The translations under genes were made by a program, and so were the position numbers. Positions 46,168 to 55,173 of a DNA stretch of 64,000 nt are shown here, in pieces (positions within the stretch are counted from its first letter, which is position 1; every line of letters begins with the position of its first letter). Source of the DNA: Microbacterium oxydans (GTDB lineage Bacteria; Actinomycetota; Actinomycetes; Actinomycetales; Microbacteriaceae). Location of the stretch: assembly GCF_026559675.1 (NCBI RefSeq), contig NZ_CP092891.1:1054001-1118000 (forward strand), read 5' to 3'. The notes under the pieces are model-generated. The model saw nothing but the letters and a program-made list of their open reading frames with translations. It had not been told where the DNA came from and searched no databases.

Positions 46168-46968
46168 TCAGTAGCTGGCGCGCGCGGTCCCGTCGGCGGC
46201 GATGAAGCGTCCGGCCAGGGCCTCGGAGGCGCGGGCCAGCAGAGCCACATCCGCGCCGACGGCCACGAAGTCGGCTCCGGCGGCGAGATAGGCATCGGCG
46301 GCCGTGGGGTCGAACGCGTTCACACCCACCGCCTTGCCCGCAGCCCTGACCGCCGCGAACACGGTCTCGACCGCGGCCGTGACCTCGGGGTGCGTCTGCT
46401 GCCCGAGGAGCCCCATCGAGGCGGACAGGTCGGACGGTCCGACGAACACCGCATCGACGCCGTCGACCGCGGCGATCTCGGACGCGACCTCGACGCCCGC
46501 CGCGGTCTCGATCTGCACCGTGAGCGAGGTGTGCTGCGCGGATTCCTGCAGGTAGCCGTCGACGCGGTTCCAGCGGGCGCTGCGGGCCAGAGCGCTGCCG
46601 ACTCCGCGCACGCCCTCCGGCGGGTAGCGGGTGGCGGCGACGGCTGCGCGGGCCTCGTCGGCGGAGGACACCATCGGGACGATCAGGTTCTGCGCGCCCA
46701 GGTCGAGCACCTGCTTGATCGCGACGGCGTCGTTGGCGGGCACCCGCACGAGCGGGGCGATCGGGTAGGCGGCGACCGCCTGGAGCTGCAGGAGCACGGA
46801 CTCGAGCGTGTTCGCCGAGTGCTCCATGTCGATCAGCAGCCAGTCGAGCCCCGAGCCCGCGGCGACCTCGGCGAGGAGCGGGCTGCCCGAGCAGACCCAC
46901 ATCCCCACGAAGGGGCGATCGGCGTCCGCGAGCTGCTCGCGGAAGGAGGGGGCTAGACGAAGCGGCAT
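46168..46968 (-). CDS. hpaI: HpcH/HpaI aldolase (2-oxohept-3-ene-dioate pathway)
   Basis: 266 residues of the class II metal-dependent aldolase family: IDMEHSANT near residue 45, VQIETAAGVE and VFVGPSDLSASMG with the metal ligands Glu and Asp. In homoprotocatechuate breakdown it splits 4-hydroxy-2-oxoheptanedioate into pyruvate and succinic semialdehyde. ATG 46968 lies inside the 3' end of hpaH (16-nt overlap). It is the last gene of the operon. Confidence 0.92.
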   Translation of the reverse strand: MPLRLAPSFREQLADADRPFVGMWVCSGSPLLAEVAAGSGLDWLLIDMEHSANTLESVLLQLQAVAAYPIAPLVRVPANDAVAIKQVLDLGAQNLIVPMVSSADEARAAVAATRYPPEGVRGVGSALARSARWNRVDGYLQESAQHTSLTVQIETAAGVEVASEIAAVDGVDAVFVGPSDLSASMGLLGQQTHPEVTAAVETVFAAVRAAGKAVGVNAFDPTAADAYLAAGADFVAVGADVALLARASEALAGRFIAADGTARASY

Positions 46969-47738
46969 GCGATTGTTCCCATCGGTCCGTAATCGCACAG
47001 CACCTCGTCGCCGCGCGACACCCACATCGGGCGTGTGAACGATCCTGCCAGGATGATCTCCCCGGCCTCGAGACGCGCGCCGTGCTGGTGGAACTTGTTC
47101 GCCAGCCACGCGACGCCGGTGGCGGGGTGGCCGAGCACACCCGCAGCGACGCCCGTCTCCTCGATCTCGCCGTTGCGGGAGAGCACGCCGGGCACCCAGC
47201 GCAGATCGATCTCATCCGGGCGCTTGCGCACGGTGCCGAGCACCATCGCCCCGTAGGCGGCGTTGTCGCTGATCGTGTCGACGATCGTGCGCCCCTCGAG
47301 CTCGATGTGCGAGTTCAGCACCTCCAGGGCCGGGACCGCGTAGTCGATCGCGGCGAGGGCGTCATCGAGCGTGCAGTCCGGCCCCTCGAGCGGGTGCTTC
47401 AGCACGAACGCCAGCTCGACCTCGATGCGCACGTTCGAGAAGTGGTCGGTCGGGATCTCGGCGCCGGACTCGTAGACGGTGTCGTCGAACATCACGCCGT
47501 AGTCGGGCTCCGTGATGCCGGTGGCCTGCTGCATCGCTTTCGACGTCAGCCCGATCTTGCGACCGACGAGCCTGCGCCCTGCGGCGATCTGCGCGTCACG
47601 CCACACGCCCTGGATGGCGTACGAGTCCTCGACCGTCGCCTCCGGGTACCGCGCCGTGATGCGCGGGATCACCCCGTGCGTCCGATCGGCCTCGGCGAGC
47701 TCCGCCGCGATCTGCGTGATGGTGTCGTGTGACAGCAT
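46953..47738 (-). CDS. hpaH: 2-oxohept-4-ene-1,7-dioate hydratase
   Basis: 261 residues of the MhpD/HpaH hydratase family: [25 protein letters not shown] and the metal Glu residues in [10 protein letters not shown]. It adds water to 2-oxohept-4-ene-1,7-dioate, making the substrate of HpaI. ATG 47738 is supported by AGAGGAGGAA just upstream. It is coupled to hpaI by overlap and lies 70 nt after hpaD. Confidence 0.92.
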   Translation of the reverse strand: MLSHDTITQIAAELAEADRTHGVIPRITARYPEATVEDSYAIQGVWRDAQIAAGRRLVGRKIGLTSKAMQQATGITEPDYGVMFDDTVYESGAEIPTDHFSNVRIEVELAFVLKHPLEGPDCTLDDALAAIDYAVPALEVLNSHIELEGRTIVDTISDNAAYGAMVLGTVRKRPDEIDLRWVPGVLSRNGEIEETGVAAGVLGHPATGVAWLANKFHQHGARLEAGEIILAGSFTRPMWVSRGDEVLCDYGPMGTIACRFV

Positions 47739-47808
47739 CCGTTCCTCCTCTGTCTGACTGCCGGCCGGATCATGTCGCGATCGGACGGCCTCCGGCGCCT
47801 CGTACGAC

Positions 47809-48945
47809 TTAGAGCTGATGCCCCAGCTTCTTCTCGCCCTCTTCCGCACGCGTGTACGAGAAGCCGTCGGCGCCGATGGTCACCGCCATCTCGCTGGAGT
47901 CGGTGCGGGCGACGACCGGCTGCGGGTTGCCGTCGAGGTCGAGCACCAGCGACGCATCCGTGTACCAGGAGGGCACGACCGGGTTGCCCCACCAGTCGCG
48001 GCGCTGATTGTCGTGCACGTCCCACGTGACGACCGGGTTGTCGGGGTCGCCCGTGTAGTAGTCCTGCGTGTACACCTCGACGCGGTGGCCATCGGGGTCG
48101 CGCAGGTAGAGGTAGAACGCGTTCGAGACGCCGTGACGGCCGGGGCCGCGCTCGATCGAGTCCGAGCGGCGCAGGGCCCCGAGCTTGTCGCAGATCGCGA
48201 GGATGTTGTGCTTCTCGTGCGTCGCGAAGCACACGTGGTGCATGCGGGGTCCGTCGCCGCCGGTCATGGCCGTGTCGTGCACGGTGGGCTTGCGGCGCAT
48301 CCACGCGGCGTAGACCGTGCCCTCCTCGTCCTGGATGTCCTCCGTGACGCGGAAGCCGAGATCCTGCATGAACCCCACGGCGCGCGGCACATCCGGGGTG
48401 ACCTGGTTGAAGTGGTCGAGCCGCACCAGCTCACCGGGGATGTGCAGGTCGTAGCGCCACGACATCCGCTCGACGTGCTCGGTGGCGTGGAAGAACTCGT
48501 ACGGGAAGCCGAGCGGGTCGACGACGCGGACCGAGTCGCCGATGCCCTTCACGAAGCCGTCGGGGTTCCGGCGCACGTCGCAGCCGAGCTCGGTGTAGAA
48601 CTCGACGGCACGATCGAGGTCCTCGGGCGTCCGGACCCGGTACGAGAACGCGGCCACGGCCGCGATCGGGCCCTTGCGCAGCACGAGGTTGTGGTGGATG
48701 AACTCCTCGGTGGAGCGCAGGTAGATCGCCTCGTCGTCCTCCGCGGTCACGTACAGCCCGAGGATGTCGACGTAGAACTGGCGCGAGGCGGCGAGGTCGG
48801 TGACCACGAGCTCCATATACGCGCAGCGGAGGATGTCCGGCGGCGAGCTCTGCGGCGTCGCGACGGGGTTGTCCGAGCTGATCGGCGCCTCCTGGGATAC
48901 GTAGAAGCCCGAGGAGGTCAGGGTCATGTCTTCGCGGTGTGTCAT
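47809..48945 (-). CDS. hpaD: Homoprotocatechuate 2,3-dioxygenase (VOC extradiol type)
   Basis: 378 residues with two VOC modules. The metal triad is His178 (RLDHFNQV), His237 (MHHVCF) and Glu290 (HRVEVYTQ); the spacings of 59 and 53 equal those of the Brevibacterium fuscum enzyme (His155, His214, Glu267), so this is the type I extradiol form and not the E. coli HpaD type. It cleaves 3,4-dihydroxyphenylacetate next to the hydroxyls. ATG 48945 has AAGGA upstream; ATG 48927 is a weaker alternative. Confidence 0.94.
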   Translation of the reverse strand: MTHREDMTLTSSGFYVSQEAPISSDNPVATPQSSPPDILRCAYMELVVTDLAASRQFYVDILGLYVTAEDDEAIYLRSTEEFIHHNLVLRKGPIAAVAAFSYRVRTPEDLDRAVEFYTELGCDVRRNPDGFVKGIGDSVRVVDPLGFPYEFFHATEHVERMSWRYDLHIPGELVRLDHFNQVTPDVPRAVGFMQDLGFRVTEDIQDEEGTVYAAWMRRKPTVHDTAMTGGDGPRMHHVCFATHEKHNILAICDKLGALRRSDSIERGPGRHGVSNAFYLYLRDPDGHRVEVYTQDYYTGDPDNPVVTWDVHDNQRRDWWGNPVVPSWYTDASLVLDLDGNPQPVVARTDSSEMAVTIGADGFSYTRAEEGEKKLGHQL

Positions 48946-48970
48946 GTCAGCGTCCTTGCTTTCGTGGGCC

Positions 48971-49035
48971 GTTTCGTCTCGCGTCGCTCGCTCGGCCATC
49001 GATCGTTGAGCGAGGGGCGAAGCGACGAGACGAAA
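48971..49035. repeat. REP-like inverted repeat between hpaE and hpaD
   Basis: Left arm TTTCGTCTCGCGTCGCT (48972-48988) and right arm AGCGACGAGACGAAA (49021-49035) are complementary apart from one extra C. The right-arm 19-mer GCGAAGCGACGAGACGAAA recurs with one change inside the coding region of the FAH-RraA gene (51977-51995). It could form an intercistronic hairpin. Confidence 0.75.
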
Positions 49036-49047
49036 TGGGACAGTGGG

Positions 49048-50544
49048 TCAGTTCTTGCCGAAGGTCGGGTTGTGGGCGCCGCCGAGCGTGATGTGCACGC
49101 TCTGCTGGTCGGTGTAGAAGTCGATCGAGCGGTAGCCGCCCTCATGACCGAGGCCCGAGGCCTTCACGCCGCCGAACGGGGTGCGCAGGTCGCGCACGTT
49201 GTTGCTGTTCAGCCACACCATGCCCGCCTCGACCGACTGCGCGAAGTTGTGCGCGCGGGTGAGGTCGTTGGTCCAGATGTAGGCCGCGAGTCCGTACTTG
49301 GTGTTGTTCGCGAGCGACAGCGCCTCCTCGTCGGAGTCGAACGGTGTGATCGCCACGACCGGGCCGAAGATCTCCTCCTGGAAGATGCGCGCGTCGGGGG
49401 AGACGTCGGCGAACACGGTCGGCGCGACGAAGTTGCCCTCCTCGAAGCCCTCGGGGCGACCGCCGCCGGCGACGAGGCGGCCCTCGCCCTTGCCGATCTC
49501 CACGTAGCTCATGACCTTGTCGTAGTGCTCGGGGTGCACGAGCGCGCCGACCTCGGTCGCCGGGTCGTGCGGGTAGCCGACCTTGACCCGCTTCGCCTGC
49601 GCACCGTAGCGCTCGACGAACTCCTCGTAGATCGAGCGCTCGACGAGGATGCGCGAACCGGCGGTGCAGCGCTCGCCGTTGAGGGAGAAGACGCCGAAGA
49701 TCGTCGCGTCGACCGCGGCCTCCAGGTCGGCATCCGCGAAGACGACGGCGGGGGACTTGCCGCCGAGTTCCATCGACAGGCCCTTGAGGAACGGTGCGGC
49801 GTTGCCGAAGATGATCTGTCCGGTGCGGCTCTCGCCCGTGAAGGAGATGAGCGGCACGTCGGGGTGCTTCACGAGCGCGTCGCCCGCGTCCTCTCCGAGG
49901 CCGTTGACGAGGTTGAAGACGCCCTTCGGCAGCCCCGCCTCCTCGAAGATGCCCGCCCACAGCGAGGCGGAGAGCGGCGTGAACTCGGCTGGCTTGAGCA
50001 CGACCGTGTTGCCGGTCGCGAGCGCAGGACCGAGCTTCCACGACTCGAGCATGAAGGGGGTGTTCCACGGGGTGATGAGGCCGGCGACGCCGATCGGCTT
50101 GCGGTTGACGTAGTTCATCTGGCGGCCGGGCACCTTGAAGGCGTCGTCGGACTGCGCCACGATCAGGTCGGCGAAGAAGCGGAAGTTCTCGGCGGCGCGG
50201 CGGGCCTGGCCCAGCGCCTGGGTGATGGGGAGGCCGGAGTCGTAGGACTCGAGCTCGGCCAGACGTGCATCGCGGGACTCGACGATGTCGGCGATCTTGT
50301 GCAGGACGCGCGAACGCTCGCGGGGGAGCATCCGCGGCCACGGGCCCTCGTCGAACGCGCGCTTCGCGGCGGCGACGGCGCGCTCGATGTCGGCCTTCTT
50401 GCCGGCGGCGGCCGTCGTGTACGTCTGGTTGGTGACCGGGTCGAGCACGTCGAACGTGTCGCCGTCGACGGAGTCGACGAACGCGCCGTCGATGTAGTGC
50501 TGGATGTGGTCGGGGAGGTCGGCGGGGATGCGCGAATCGGTCAT
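49048..50544 (-). CDS. hpaE: 5-carboxymethyl-2-hydroxymuconate semialdehyde dehydrogenase
   Basis: 498 residues of the NAD(P) aldehyde dehydrogenase superfamily: ITPWNTPFMLESWK, the cofactor segment SFTGESRTGQ, the general base in MELGGKSP and the nucleophile Cys in LNGERCTAGSR. It oxidises the ring-cleavage semialdehyde made by HpaD. ATG 50544 is chosen for GGAGAAA upstream and an ATGA overlap with the gntR stop. The operon position makes the hpaE assignment firm; from sequence alone it would only be an aldehyde dehydrogenase. Confidence 0.93.
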   Translation of the reverse strand: MTDSRIPADLPDHIQHYIDGAFVDSVDGDTFDVLDPVTNQTYTTAAAGKKADIERAVAAAKRAFDEGPWPRMLPRERSRVLHKIADIVESRDARLAELESYDSGLPITQALGQARRAAENFRFFADLIVAQSDDAFKVPGRQMNYVNRKPIGVAGLITPWNTPFMLESWKLGPALATGNTVVLKPAEFTPLSASLWAGIFEEAGLPKGVFNLVNGLGEDAGDALVKHPDVPLISFTGESRTGQIIFGNAAPFLKGLSMELGGKSPAVVFADADLEAAVDATIFGVFSLNGERCTAGSRILVERSIYEEFVERYGAQAKRVKVGYPHDPATEVGALVHPEHYDKVMSYVEIGKGEGRLVAGGGRPEGFEEGNFVAPTVFADVSPDARIFQEEIFGPVVAITPFDSDEEALSLANNTKYGLAAYIWTNDLTRAHNFAQSVEAGMVWLNSNNVRDLRTPFGGVKASGLGHEGGYRSIDFYTDQQSVHITLGGAHNPTFGKN

Positions 50545-51239
50545 GACATTTCTCCGGTCGTCTGTGCGGAAGTCGTCTGTGCGGAACGGGTGTGCAGCGC
50601 GTCGAGGAACGCGTCCATCGTGCGCCAGCGGTGGTTGCGGGCGGCGAGTTCGATCTCGAGCGGGTCGGCGCCCGCGCGGATGAGGTCGAGGATCTCGGCG
50701 TGCTCCTCCACCGAGTGCTGGGCGCGTCCGGGGATCGAGGCGAAGGTGGTGTCGCGGATGCCCGAGAGGCGGGACCAGCCGCGGTGCACGAGGTCGAGCA
50801 GGTGCGGGTTGGGGCACGGCTCGAACAGCACCGAGTGGAACTGGCGGTTGAGCTCGGTGAAGGCGCGGGCGTCGAGGTGGTCGAGCATCTGCGCCATCCG
50901 CTCGTTGATGCGGGCGGCCTCGTCGAGCGCGGCATCGTCCAGCAGGGGAGCGGAGAGCGCGGTCGCGGAGCCCTCGACGATGCCGAGCGTCTGCATGGTG
51001 TGCGCGTACTCGCTCTCGTCGACGAGGGTCACCCGCGCTCCGACGTTGCGCTCGAACGTCACCAGCCCTTCGGCCTCGAGGCGGCGGATCGCCTCGCGCA
51101 CCGGGACGACGCTCATCTTCAGGTCTTCGGCGATCGAGCCGAGCACCAGACGGTACCCGGGGCTGAACATGTGCCCGGTGATGCGCGAGCGGAGCCACTC
51201 GTAGGCGACCTCGGACTTGCTGGCGGCCGTCGTGGTCAT
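50541..51239 (-). CDS. GntR family regulator (FCD domain) of the hpa operon
   Basis: 232 residues. The N-terminal winged helix is clear (FSPGYRLVLGSIAEDLKMS, then VPVREAIRRLEAEGLV), followed by an all-helical FCD domain with metal/ligand residues (FTELNRQFHSVLF). It is embedded in the operon, overlapping its neighbours on both sides by ATGA, so it is co-expressed with what it controls. The AT-rich site before hpaG is its likely operator. The tail has a short duplicated segment (SAQTTSAQTT). Confidence 0.92.
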   Translation of the reverse strand: MTTTAASKSEVAYEWLRSRITGHMFSPGYRLVLGSIAEDLKMSVVPVREAIRRLEAEGLVTFERNVGARVTLVDESEYAHTMQTLGIVEGSATALSAPLLDDAALDEAARINERMAQMLDHLDARAFTELNRQFHSVLFEPCPNPHLLDLVHRGWSRLSGIRDTTFASIPGRAQHSVEEHAEILDLIRAGADPLEIELAARNHRWRTMDAFLDALHTRSAQTTSAQTTGEMS

Positions 51240-52753
51240 CGTGCACTCCGGTCGCCTGCGCTCCGGTCTGCCGCGCTCCGGTCCGAGGTGGCCTCCTCGT
51301 AGCGGGCTCGCCACTCGGCGTTCAGGGGGAACAGCCCGTCGACCGGGTGGCCGGCGGCGACCTGCTCGGCGATCCAGGCGTCCTCGATCTCCTGCGCGAC
51401 CGCAGCGGCCGCGACCTCCGCGGCCAGCGCCGGCGGGATGACGATGACGCCGTCGCTGTCGCCGACGATGATATCGCCGGGCTGCACGGTCGCGCCGCCG
51501 CAGGAGATCGTGACGTCGACGTCCCACGGCACGTGCTTGCGGCCGAGTACCGAGGGGTGCGCGCCCTGCGAGAACACCGGCAGGCCGATCTCGGCGACGG
51601 CGTCGAAGTCGCGGACGCCGCCGTCGGTCACGACACCGGCCGCTCCGCGCACCTTCGCGCGCAGGGCGAGGATGTCGCCGAGCGTGCCGGTGGTGGCATC
51701 TCCGCGGGCCTCGATCACGATGATCTCGCCCTCTTCGACGGCGTCGAACGCGCGCTTCTGGGCGTTGTAGCCGCCGCCGTGCGCGGCGAAGAGGTCTTCG
51801 CGGAACGGGACGAAGCGCAGGGTCTTCGCGGTGCCGACGATCTTGCGGTCGGAGATGTTCACGGACACGCCGTCGATGAAGCAGGAGTGGTGTCCGCGCT
51901 TGCGGAGCTGGGCGGAGAGCCCAGCCGTCGGAGCCTCGAGGAGCTGGGCGCGCAGTTCAGGGGAGAGCGTGGGGCGTTTCGTCTCGTCGCTGCGCTCCTC
52001 GCCCGCGGGCAGGCCCGCCTCCTCGCGGGAGCCCCAGGCCTCGGTGCGCTGCAGGTCGTCGACCGCGGGGAGGGATCCGAGCTCGCCGTCGAACGGGGTC
52101 TCGCCCTGCGTCACGGTCGTGACGAGGCGCCCGGAGGTCGGGGCGCCGGGAGCATCAGGCGCATCCACCTCGACCTCGACGACATCGCCGGGGACGATGA
52201 CGGAGGATCCTGCGGGTGTGCCGGTGAGGATCACGTCGCCGGGCTCGAGAGTGAAGTGCTGCGAGAGGTCGGCCACGAGCTGCGCGAGGGGGAAGATGAG
52301 GCCCGCCGTCGTATCGTCCTGGCGGAGCTCTCCGTTCACCCAGGCGCGTACGCGGAGGGCAGCGGGGTCGACGGTGCGGGCGTCGATCAGGTCGGGACCG
52401 AGCGGCGTGTAGCCGTCACCGCCCTTGGAGCGGACGTTCGAGCCCTTGTCGTTGGCGCGCAGGTCGTACAGCCCGAGGTCGTTCGAGGCGGTGACCGCGC
52501 CGACGTGCGACCAGGCTTCGTCGAGGGAGACCCGGCGCGCGGCCGTGCCGATCACGAGCGCGATCTCGCCCTCGAAGGCGAGCAGTTCGGTGCCGGCGGG
52601 GCGCTCGACGGTGCCGCCGGTCACGCCGACCGAGCTGGCCGGCTTGAAGAAGTACGAGGGGGATGCGGGGCGTCTGCCGCGCTGATCGGCGCGAGACGCA
52701 TAGCTCAGGTGGATCGCGATGATCTTGCCGGGGCGGCTGATGGGATCCGTCAC
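51236..52753 (-). CDS. Fusion: FAH-family isomerase/hydrolase + RraA-like aldolase/decarboxylase
   Basis: 505 residues. Residues 1 to about 245 are a complete fumarylacetoacetate-hydrolase domain (metal residues in FEGEIALVIG and ASNDLGLYDL). About 270-500 is an RraA-like domain with TGTLGDILALRAK and DGGVRDFD, the Arg-Asp pair used by RraA-type aldolases and oxaloacetate decarboxylases. E. coli HpaG does the isomerase and decarboxylase steps with two FAH domains; here the second is replaced by an unrelated fold. The linker near residues 250-260 (EERSDETK) is encoded by the REP-like 19-mer. GTG 52753 is chosen for GAGGAGG upstream. It is the first gene of the hpa operon. Confidence 0.88.
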   Translation of the reverse strand: MTDPISRPGKIIAIHLSYASRADQRGRRPASPSYFFKPASSVGVTGGTVERPAGTELLAFEGEIALVIGTAARRVSLDEAWSHVGAVTASNDLGLYDLRANDKGSNVRSKGGDGYTPLGPDLIDARTVDPAALRVRAWVNGELRQDDTTAGLIFPLAQLVADLSQHFTLEPGDVILTGTPAGSSVIVPGDVVEVEVDAPDAPGAPTSGRLVTTVTQGETPFDGELGSLPAVDDLQRTEAWGSREEAGLPAGEERSDETKRPTLSPELRAQLLEAPTAGLSAQLRKRGHHSCFIDGVSVNISDRKIVGTAKTLRFVPFREDLFAAHGGGYNAQKRAFDAVEEGEIIVIEARGDATTGTLGDILALRAKVRGAAGVVTDGGVRDFDAVAEIGLPVFSQGAHPSVLGRKHVPWDVDVTISCGGATVQPGDIIVGDSDGVIVIPPALAAEVAAAAVAQEIEDAWIAEQVAAGHPVDGLFPLNAEWRARYEEATSDRSAADRSAGDRSAR

Positions 52754-52796
52754 GGGGCGCCTCCTCGCGCTCGTCTGCGTTGTCGTGCGGGACGCC

Positions 52797-52844
52797 TTGT
52801 GCGTCGTATTCGAAATCATATATCATCGGTTCACCCCTCGGCAA
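52797..52844. promoter_or_regulatory. Overlapping divergent promoters of hpa operon and MHS gene with AT-rich operator
   Basis: Leftward: TTGCCG (52844-52839), 18 nt, TATGAT (52820-52815). Rightward: TTGTGC (52797-52802), then TATATC (52819-52824) or TATCAT (52821-52826). Both -10 regions fall in AAATCATATATCAT (52813-52826), a marked AT-rich island that fits the ATxATATxAT-like sites of FCD-type GntR proteins. One bound repressor could silence both sides. Confidence 0.65.
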
Positions 52845-52906
52845 GCACTTCGGATCCGCTCCGCTGCACGCCGTGACAATGCGGTCACAACCAAAGGAGA
52901 CACCCC

Positions 52907-54286
52907 ATGAGCGGGCAGTCACAGGATGGGTTCACACCCACCGGAACCATCGCGACGGCGGCCGATCGGCGCCGCGTCGTGTTCGCCACCGTCGTCGGCA
53001 CCACCGTCGAGTGGTACGACTTCTTCATCTACGCCACGGCCGTCGGGCTCGTGTTCGGACAGCTGTTCTTCGAGCCGCTGGGGGCGAACAGCGCCCTGAT
53101 CGCGTTCGCGACTGTCGGCGTCAGCTTCCTCTTCCGTCCCCTCGGCGCGTTCCTCGCCGGCCACTTCGGCGACAAGCTCGGACGCAAGACGGTCCTGATG
53201 TGGACGCTGATCCTCATGGGCGCCGCCACCGCCCTCATCGGACTCCTGCCCACGTACGAGACGATCGGCGTCATGGCGCCCATCCTGCTGGTGCTCCTGC
53301 GCATCGTCCAGGGCATCTCGGCCGGCGGTGAGTGGGGCGGCGCGGTGCTCATGGCCGTCGAGCACGCACCGCGCAAGAAGCGCGGCATCTTCGGCGCCTC
53401 CCCGCAGATCGGCGTGCCCCTCGGCCTGCTGCTCGCCTCGGGTGTCATGGCGCTGATGACCGCGATCGCCCCGGGGGAGCAGTTCGCGGCCTGGGGCTGG
53501 CGCGTGCCGTTCCTGCTCAGCGTGGTGCTGATCCTCGTCGGCTACTACGTGCGGCGCAAGGTCGAGGAGAGCCCCGTCTTCACCGAGCTCGCCGCGCGCA
53601 AGGAGAAGGCGCGCATGCCGATCGTGCAGCTGTTCCGCAAGCACGCGCTGCTGGTGATCATCGCGGCGCTCGTCTTCGCCGGCAACAACGCGGTCGGGTA
53701 CATGACGACCGGCGGCTACATCCAGGGCTACGCCACGAACCCGGAGGGGCCGATCGGCCTCGAGCGCGGTCCGGTGCTGTGGGCCGTCGCCGGGTCGGCG
53801 GTCAGCTGGCTGCTCACGACGCTGCTGGCCGGCTGGGTCTCCGATCGGATCGGGCGGCGCTCGACCTACATCATCGGCTGGGTGCTGCAGCTCGTCGGCG
53901 TGTTCACGCTGTTCCCGCTCGTCAACACGGGCGAGATCGGACTGCTGTTCGCCGGGCTCGCGATCCTCACGATCGGTCTCGGCTTCACCTACGGTCCGCA
54001 GGCCGCGCTCTACACCGAGCTGTTCCCCGCGAGCATCCGCTTCTCCGGCGTCTCGATCTCGTACGCGATCGGCGCGATCGCCGGTGGCGCGTTCGCACCC
54101 CTGATCGCGACCGCCATCGTGCAGGCGACCGGGTCGACGAACGGCGTGACCTGGTACCTCGCGGGCATGACGGTCCTCGGGCTCATCGCCACGCTCCTGC
54201 TCCGCGACCGCTCCGGCATCCCGCTCGGACCGGACCACGAGGACGAGCAGTCGGTCAGCCCCATCCGCGGACTCGCGAAGGTCTGA
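52907..54286 (+). CDS. MHS-family MFS transporter, probable aromatic acid importer
   Basis: 459 residues, twelve-helix major facilitator of the metabolite:H+ symporter type. The opening TTVEWYDFFIYATAVGLVF and the loop GHFGDKLGRKTVL are signature features, repeated as WVSDRIGRRS in the second half. It is divergent from the hpa operon and shares its control region, so uptake of hydroxyphenylacetate or homoprotocatechuate is the likely task. ATG 52907 has AAAGGAG upstream. It ends at a strong terminator. Confidence 0.92.
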   Translation: MSGQSQDGFTPTGTIATAADRRRVVFATVVGTTVEWYDFFIYATAVGLVFGQLFFEPLGANSALIAFATVGVSFLFRPLGAFLAGHFGDKLGRKTVLMWTLILMGAATALIGLLPTYETIGVMAPILLVLLRIVQGISAGGEWGGAVLMAVEHAPRKKRGIFGASPQIGVPLGLLLASGVMALMTAIAPGEQFAAWGWRVPFLLSVVLILVGYYVRRKVEESPVFTELAARKEKARMPIVQLFRKHALLVIIAALVFAGNNAVGYMTTGGYIQGYATNPEGPIGLERGPVLWAVAGSAVSWLLTTLLAGWVSDRIGRRSTYIIGWVLQLVGVFTLFPLVNTGEIGLLFAGLAILTIGLGFTYGPQAALYTELFPASIRFSGVSISYAIGAIAGGAFAPLIATAIVQATGSTNGVTWYLAGMTVLGLIATLLLRDRSGIPLGPDHEDEQSVSPIRGLAKV

Positions 54287-54318
54287 TCCGCAGGGCGGTC
54301 GTCTCTCGCGACCGCCGG

Positions 54319-54360
54319 ACACGAACGCACGCCCGCTCTCCGGTGGGCGTGCGTTCGTGT
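54319..54360. terminator. Terminator between MHS gene and iclR
   Basis: A perfect 16-bp stem ACACGAACGCACGCCC/GGGCGTGCGTTCGTGT with a 10-nt loop, followed by CTGTGTGTGT. It lies between convergent genes and can serve both. Confidence 0.85.
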
Positions 54361-54419
54361 CTGTGTGTGTCGGGTCCGTGCGCGTTCGTGCCTGCGCCCG
54401 TTCGCCCGTGCGGCGCGGA

Positions 54420-55130
54420 TCAGCCGTCGAGGGCCTCGCGGATGACGGAGGCGGAGCGCTGCAGCCGTACGGCGATCTCGGCGTCGTCGAGGTCGGTGGC
54501 CACATGCACCACGGCGATCGCGGCCGGGCGCTGCCCCCGGAGTGCGAGGGGCACCGACACCGACTGCACCGTGGGGATGACCTCGTCGTGGCTCGTCGCG
54601 AAGCCGCGGGTTCGGGCCGTCTCCACATCGGCGGCCAGGGAGGCGGGTGCGTCGTCGGGCCAGTCGGTGCTCGGCAGCTGGGACAGGATCGCCTTCCCCG
54701 GAGCCCCCACGGTCACGGGATGCCGTGCGCCGGGCCGCTGCGCGACGCTCGCGACCGCGTGGCGGGGCTCGACGCTCGCCAGGGTGATGCACTCGGCGCC
54801 GTCGAGCACGGCGAGGAAGCAGGTCATGCCGAGCTCGTTGGCGATCGCGGTGAGCTCGGGGAGGGCCTCGGCCTGCAGGTCGTGCGCGACCCCGGCCGCG
54901 AGGGCCGCCATCCGGGCGCCGAGACTCACCGCGCCCGAGGCGTCGCGGGTGACGAGCCCGTGGTCTTCGAGCGTGCGCAGCAGGCGATACGCGATCGAGC
55001 GGTGCACGCCGAGACGGGTCGCGATCTCGTCGATCGTCAGCGGGCCGTGCGCGTCGGCGAGCACCTCCAGGATGCGGATGCCCCGGCTGAGGGTCTGCGA
55101 GGCCGGGGAGGTGGTCTGGCTCTCGGGCAT
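54420..55130 (-). CDS. IclR family transcriptional regulator
   Basis: 236 residues: an N-terminal winged helix (PLTIDEIATRLGVHRSIAYR) and a C-terminal effector domain (GAPGKAILSQLP, then TRGFATSHDEVIPTVQSVSV). The family controls aromatic catabolism genes. It is divergent from the MobA-type hydroxylase with 147 bp between starts, where two GTTC-N7-GAAC sites lie, so it very probably regulates the hydroxylase and itself. An aromatic acid is the likely effector. Confidence 0.93.
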   Translation of the reverse strand: MPESQTTSPASQTLSRGIRILEVLADAHGPLTIDEIATRLGVHRSIAYRLLRTLEDHGLVTRDASGAVSLGARMAALAAGVAHDLQAEALPELTAIANELGMTCFLAVLDGAECITLASVEPRHAVASVAQRPGARHPVTVGAPGKAILSQLPSTDWPDDAPASLAADVETARTRGFATSHDEVIPTVQSVSVPLALRGQRPAAIAVVHVATDLDDAEIAVRLQRSASVIREALDG

Positions 55131-55173
55131 GCGGGCGCTCCCTTGCGATCGCGGAGGACGCGGTTTAGGCTGT

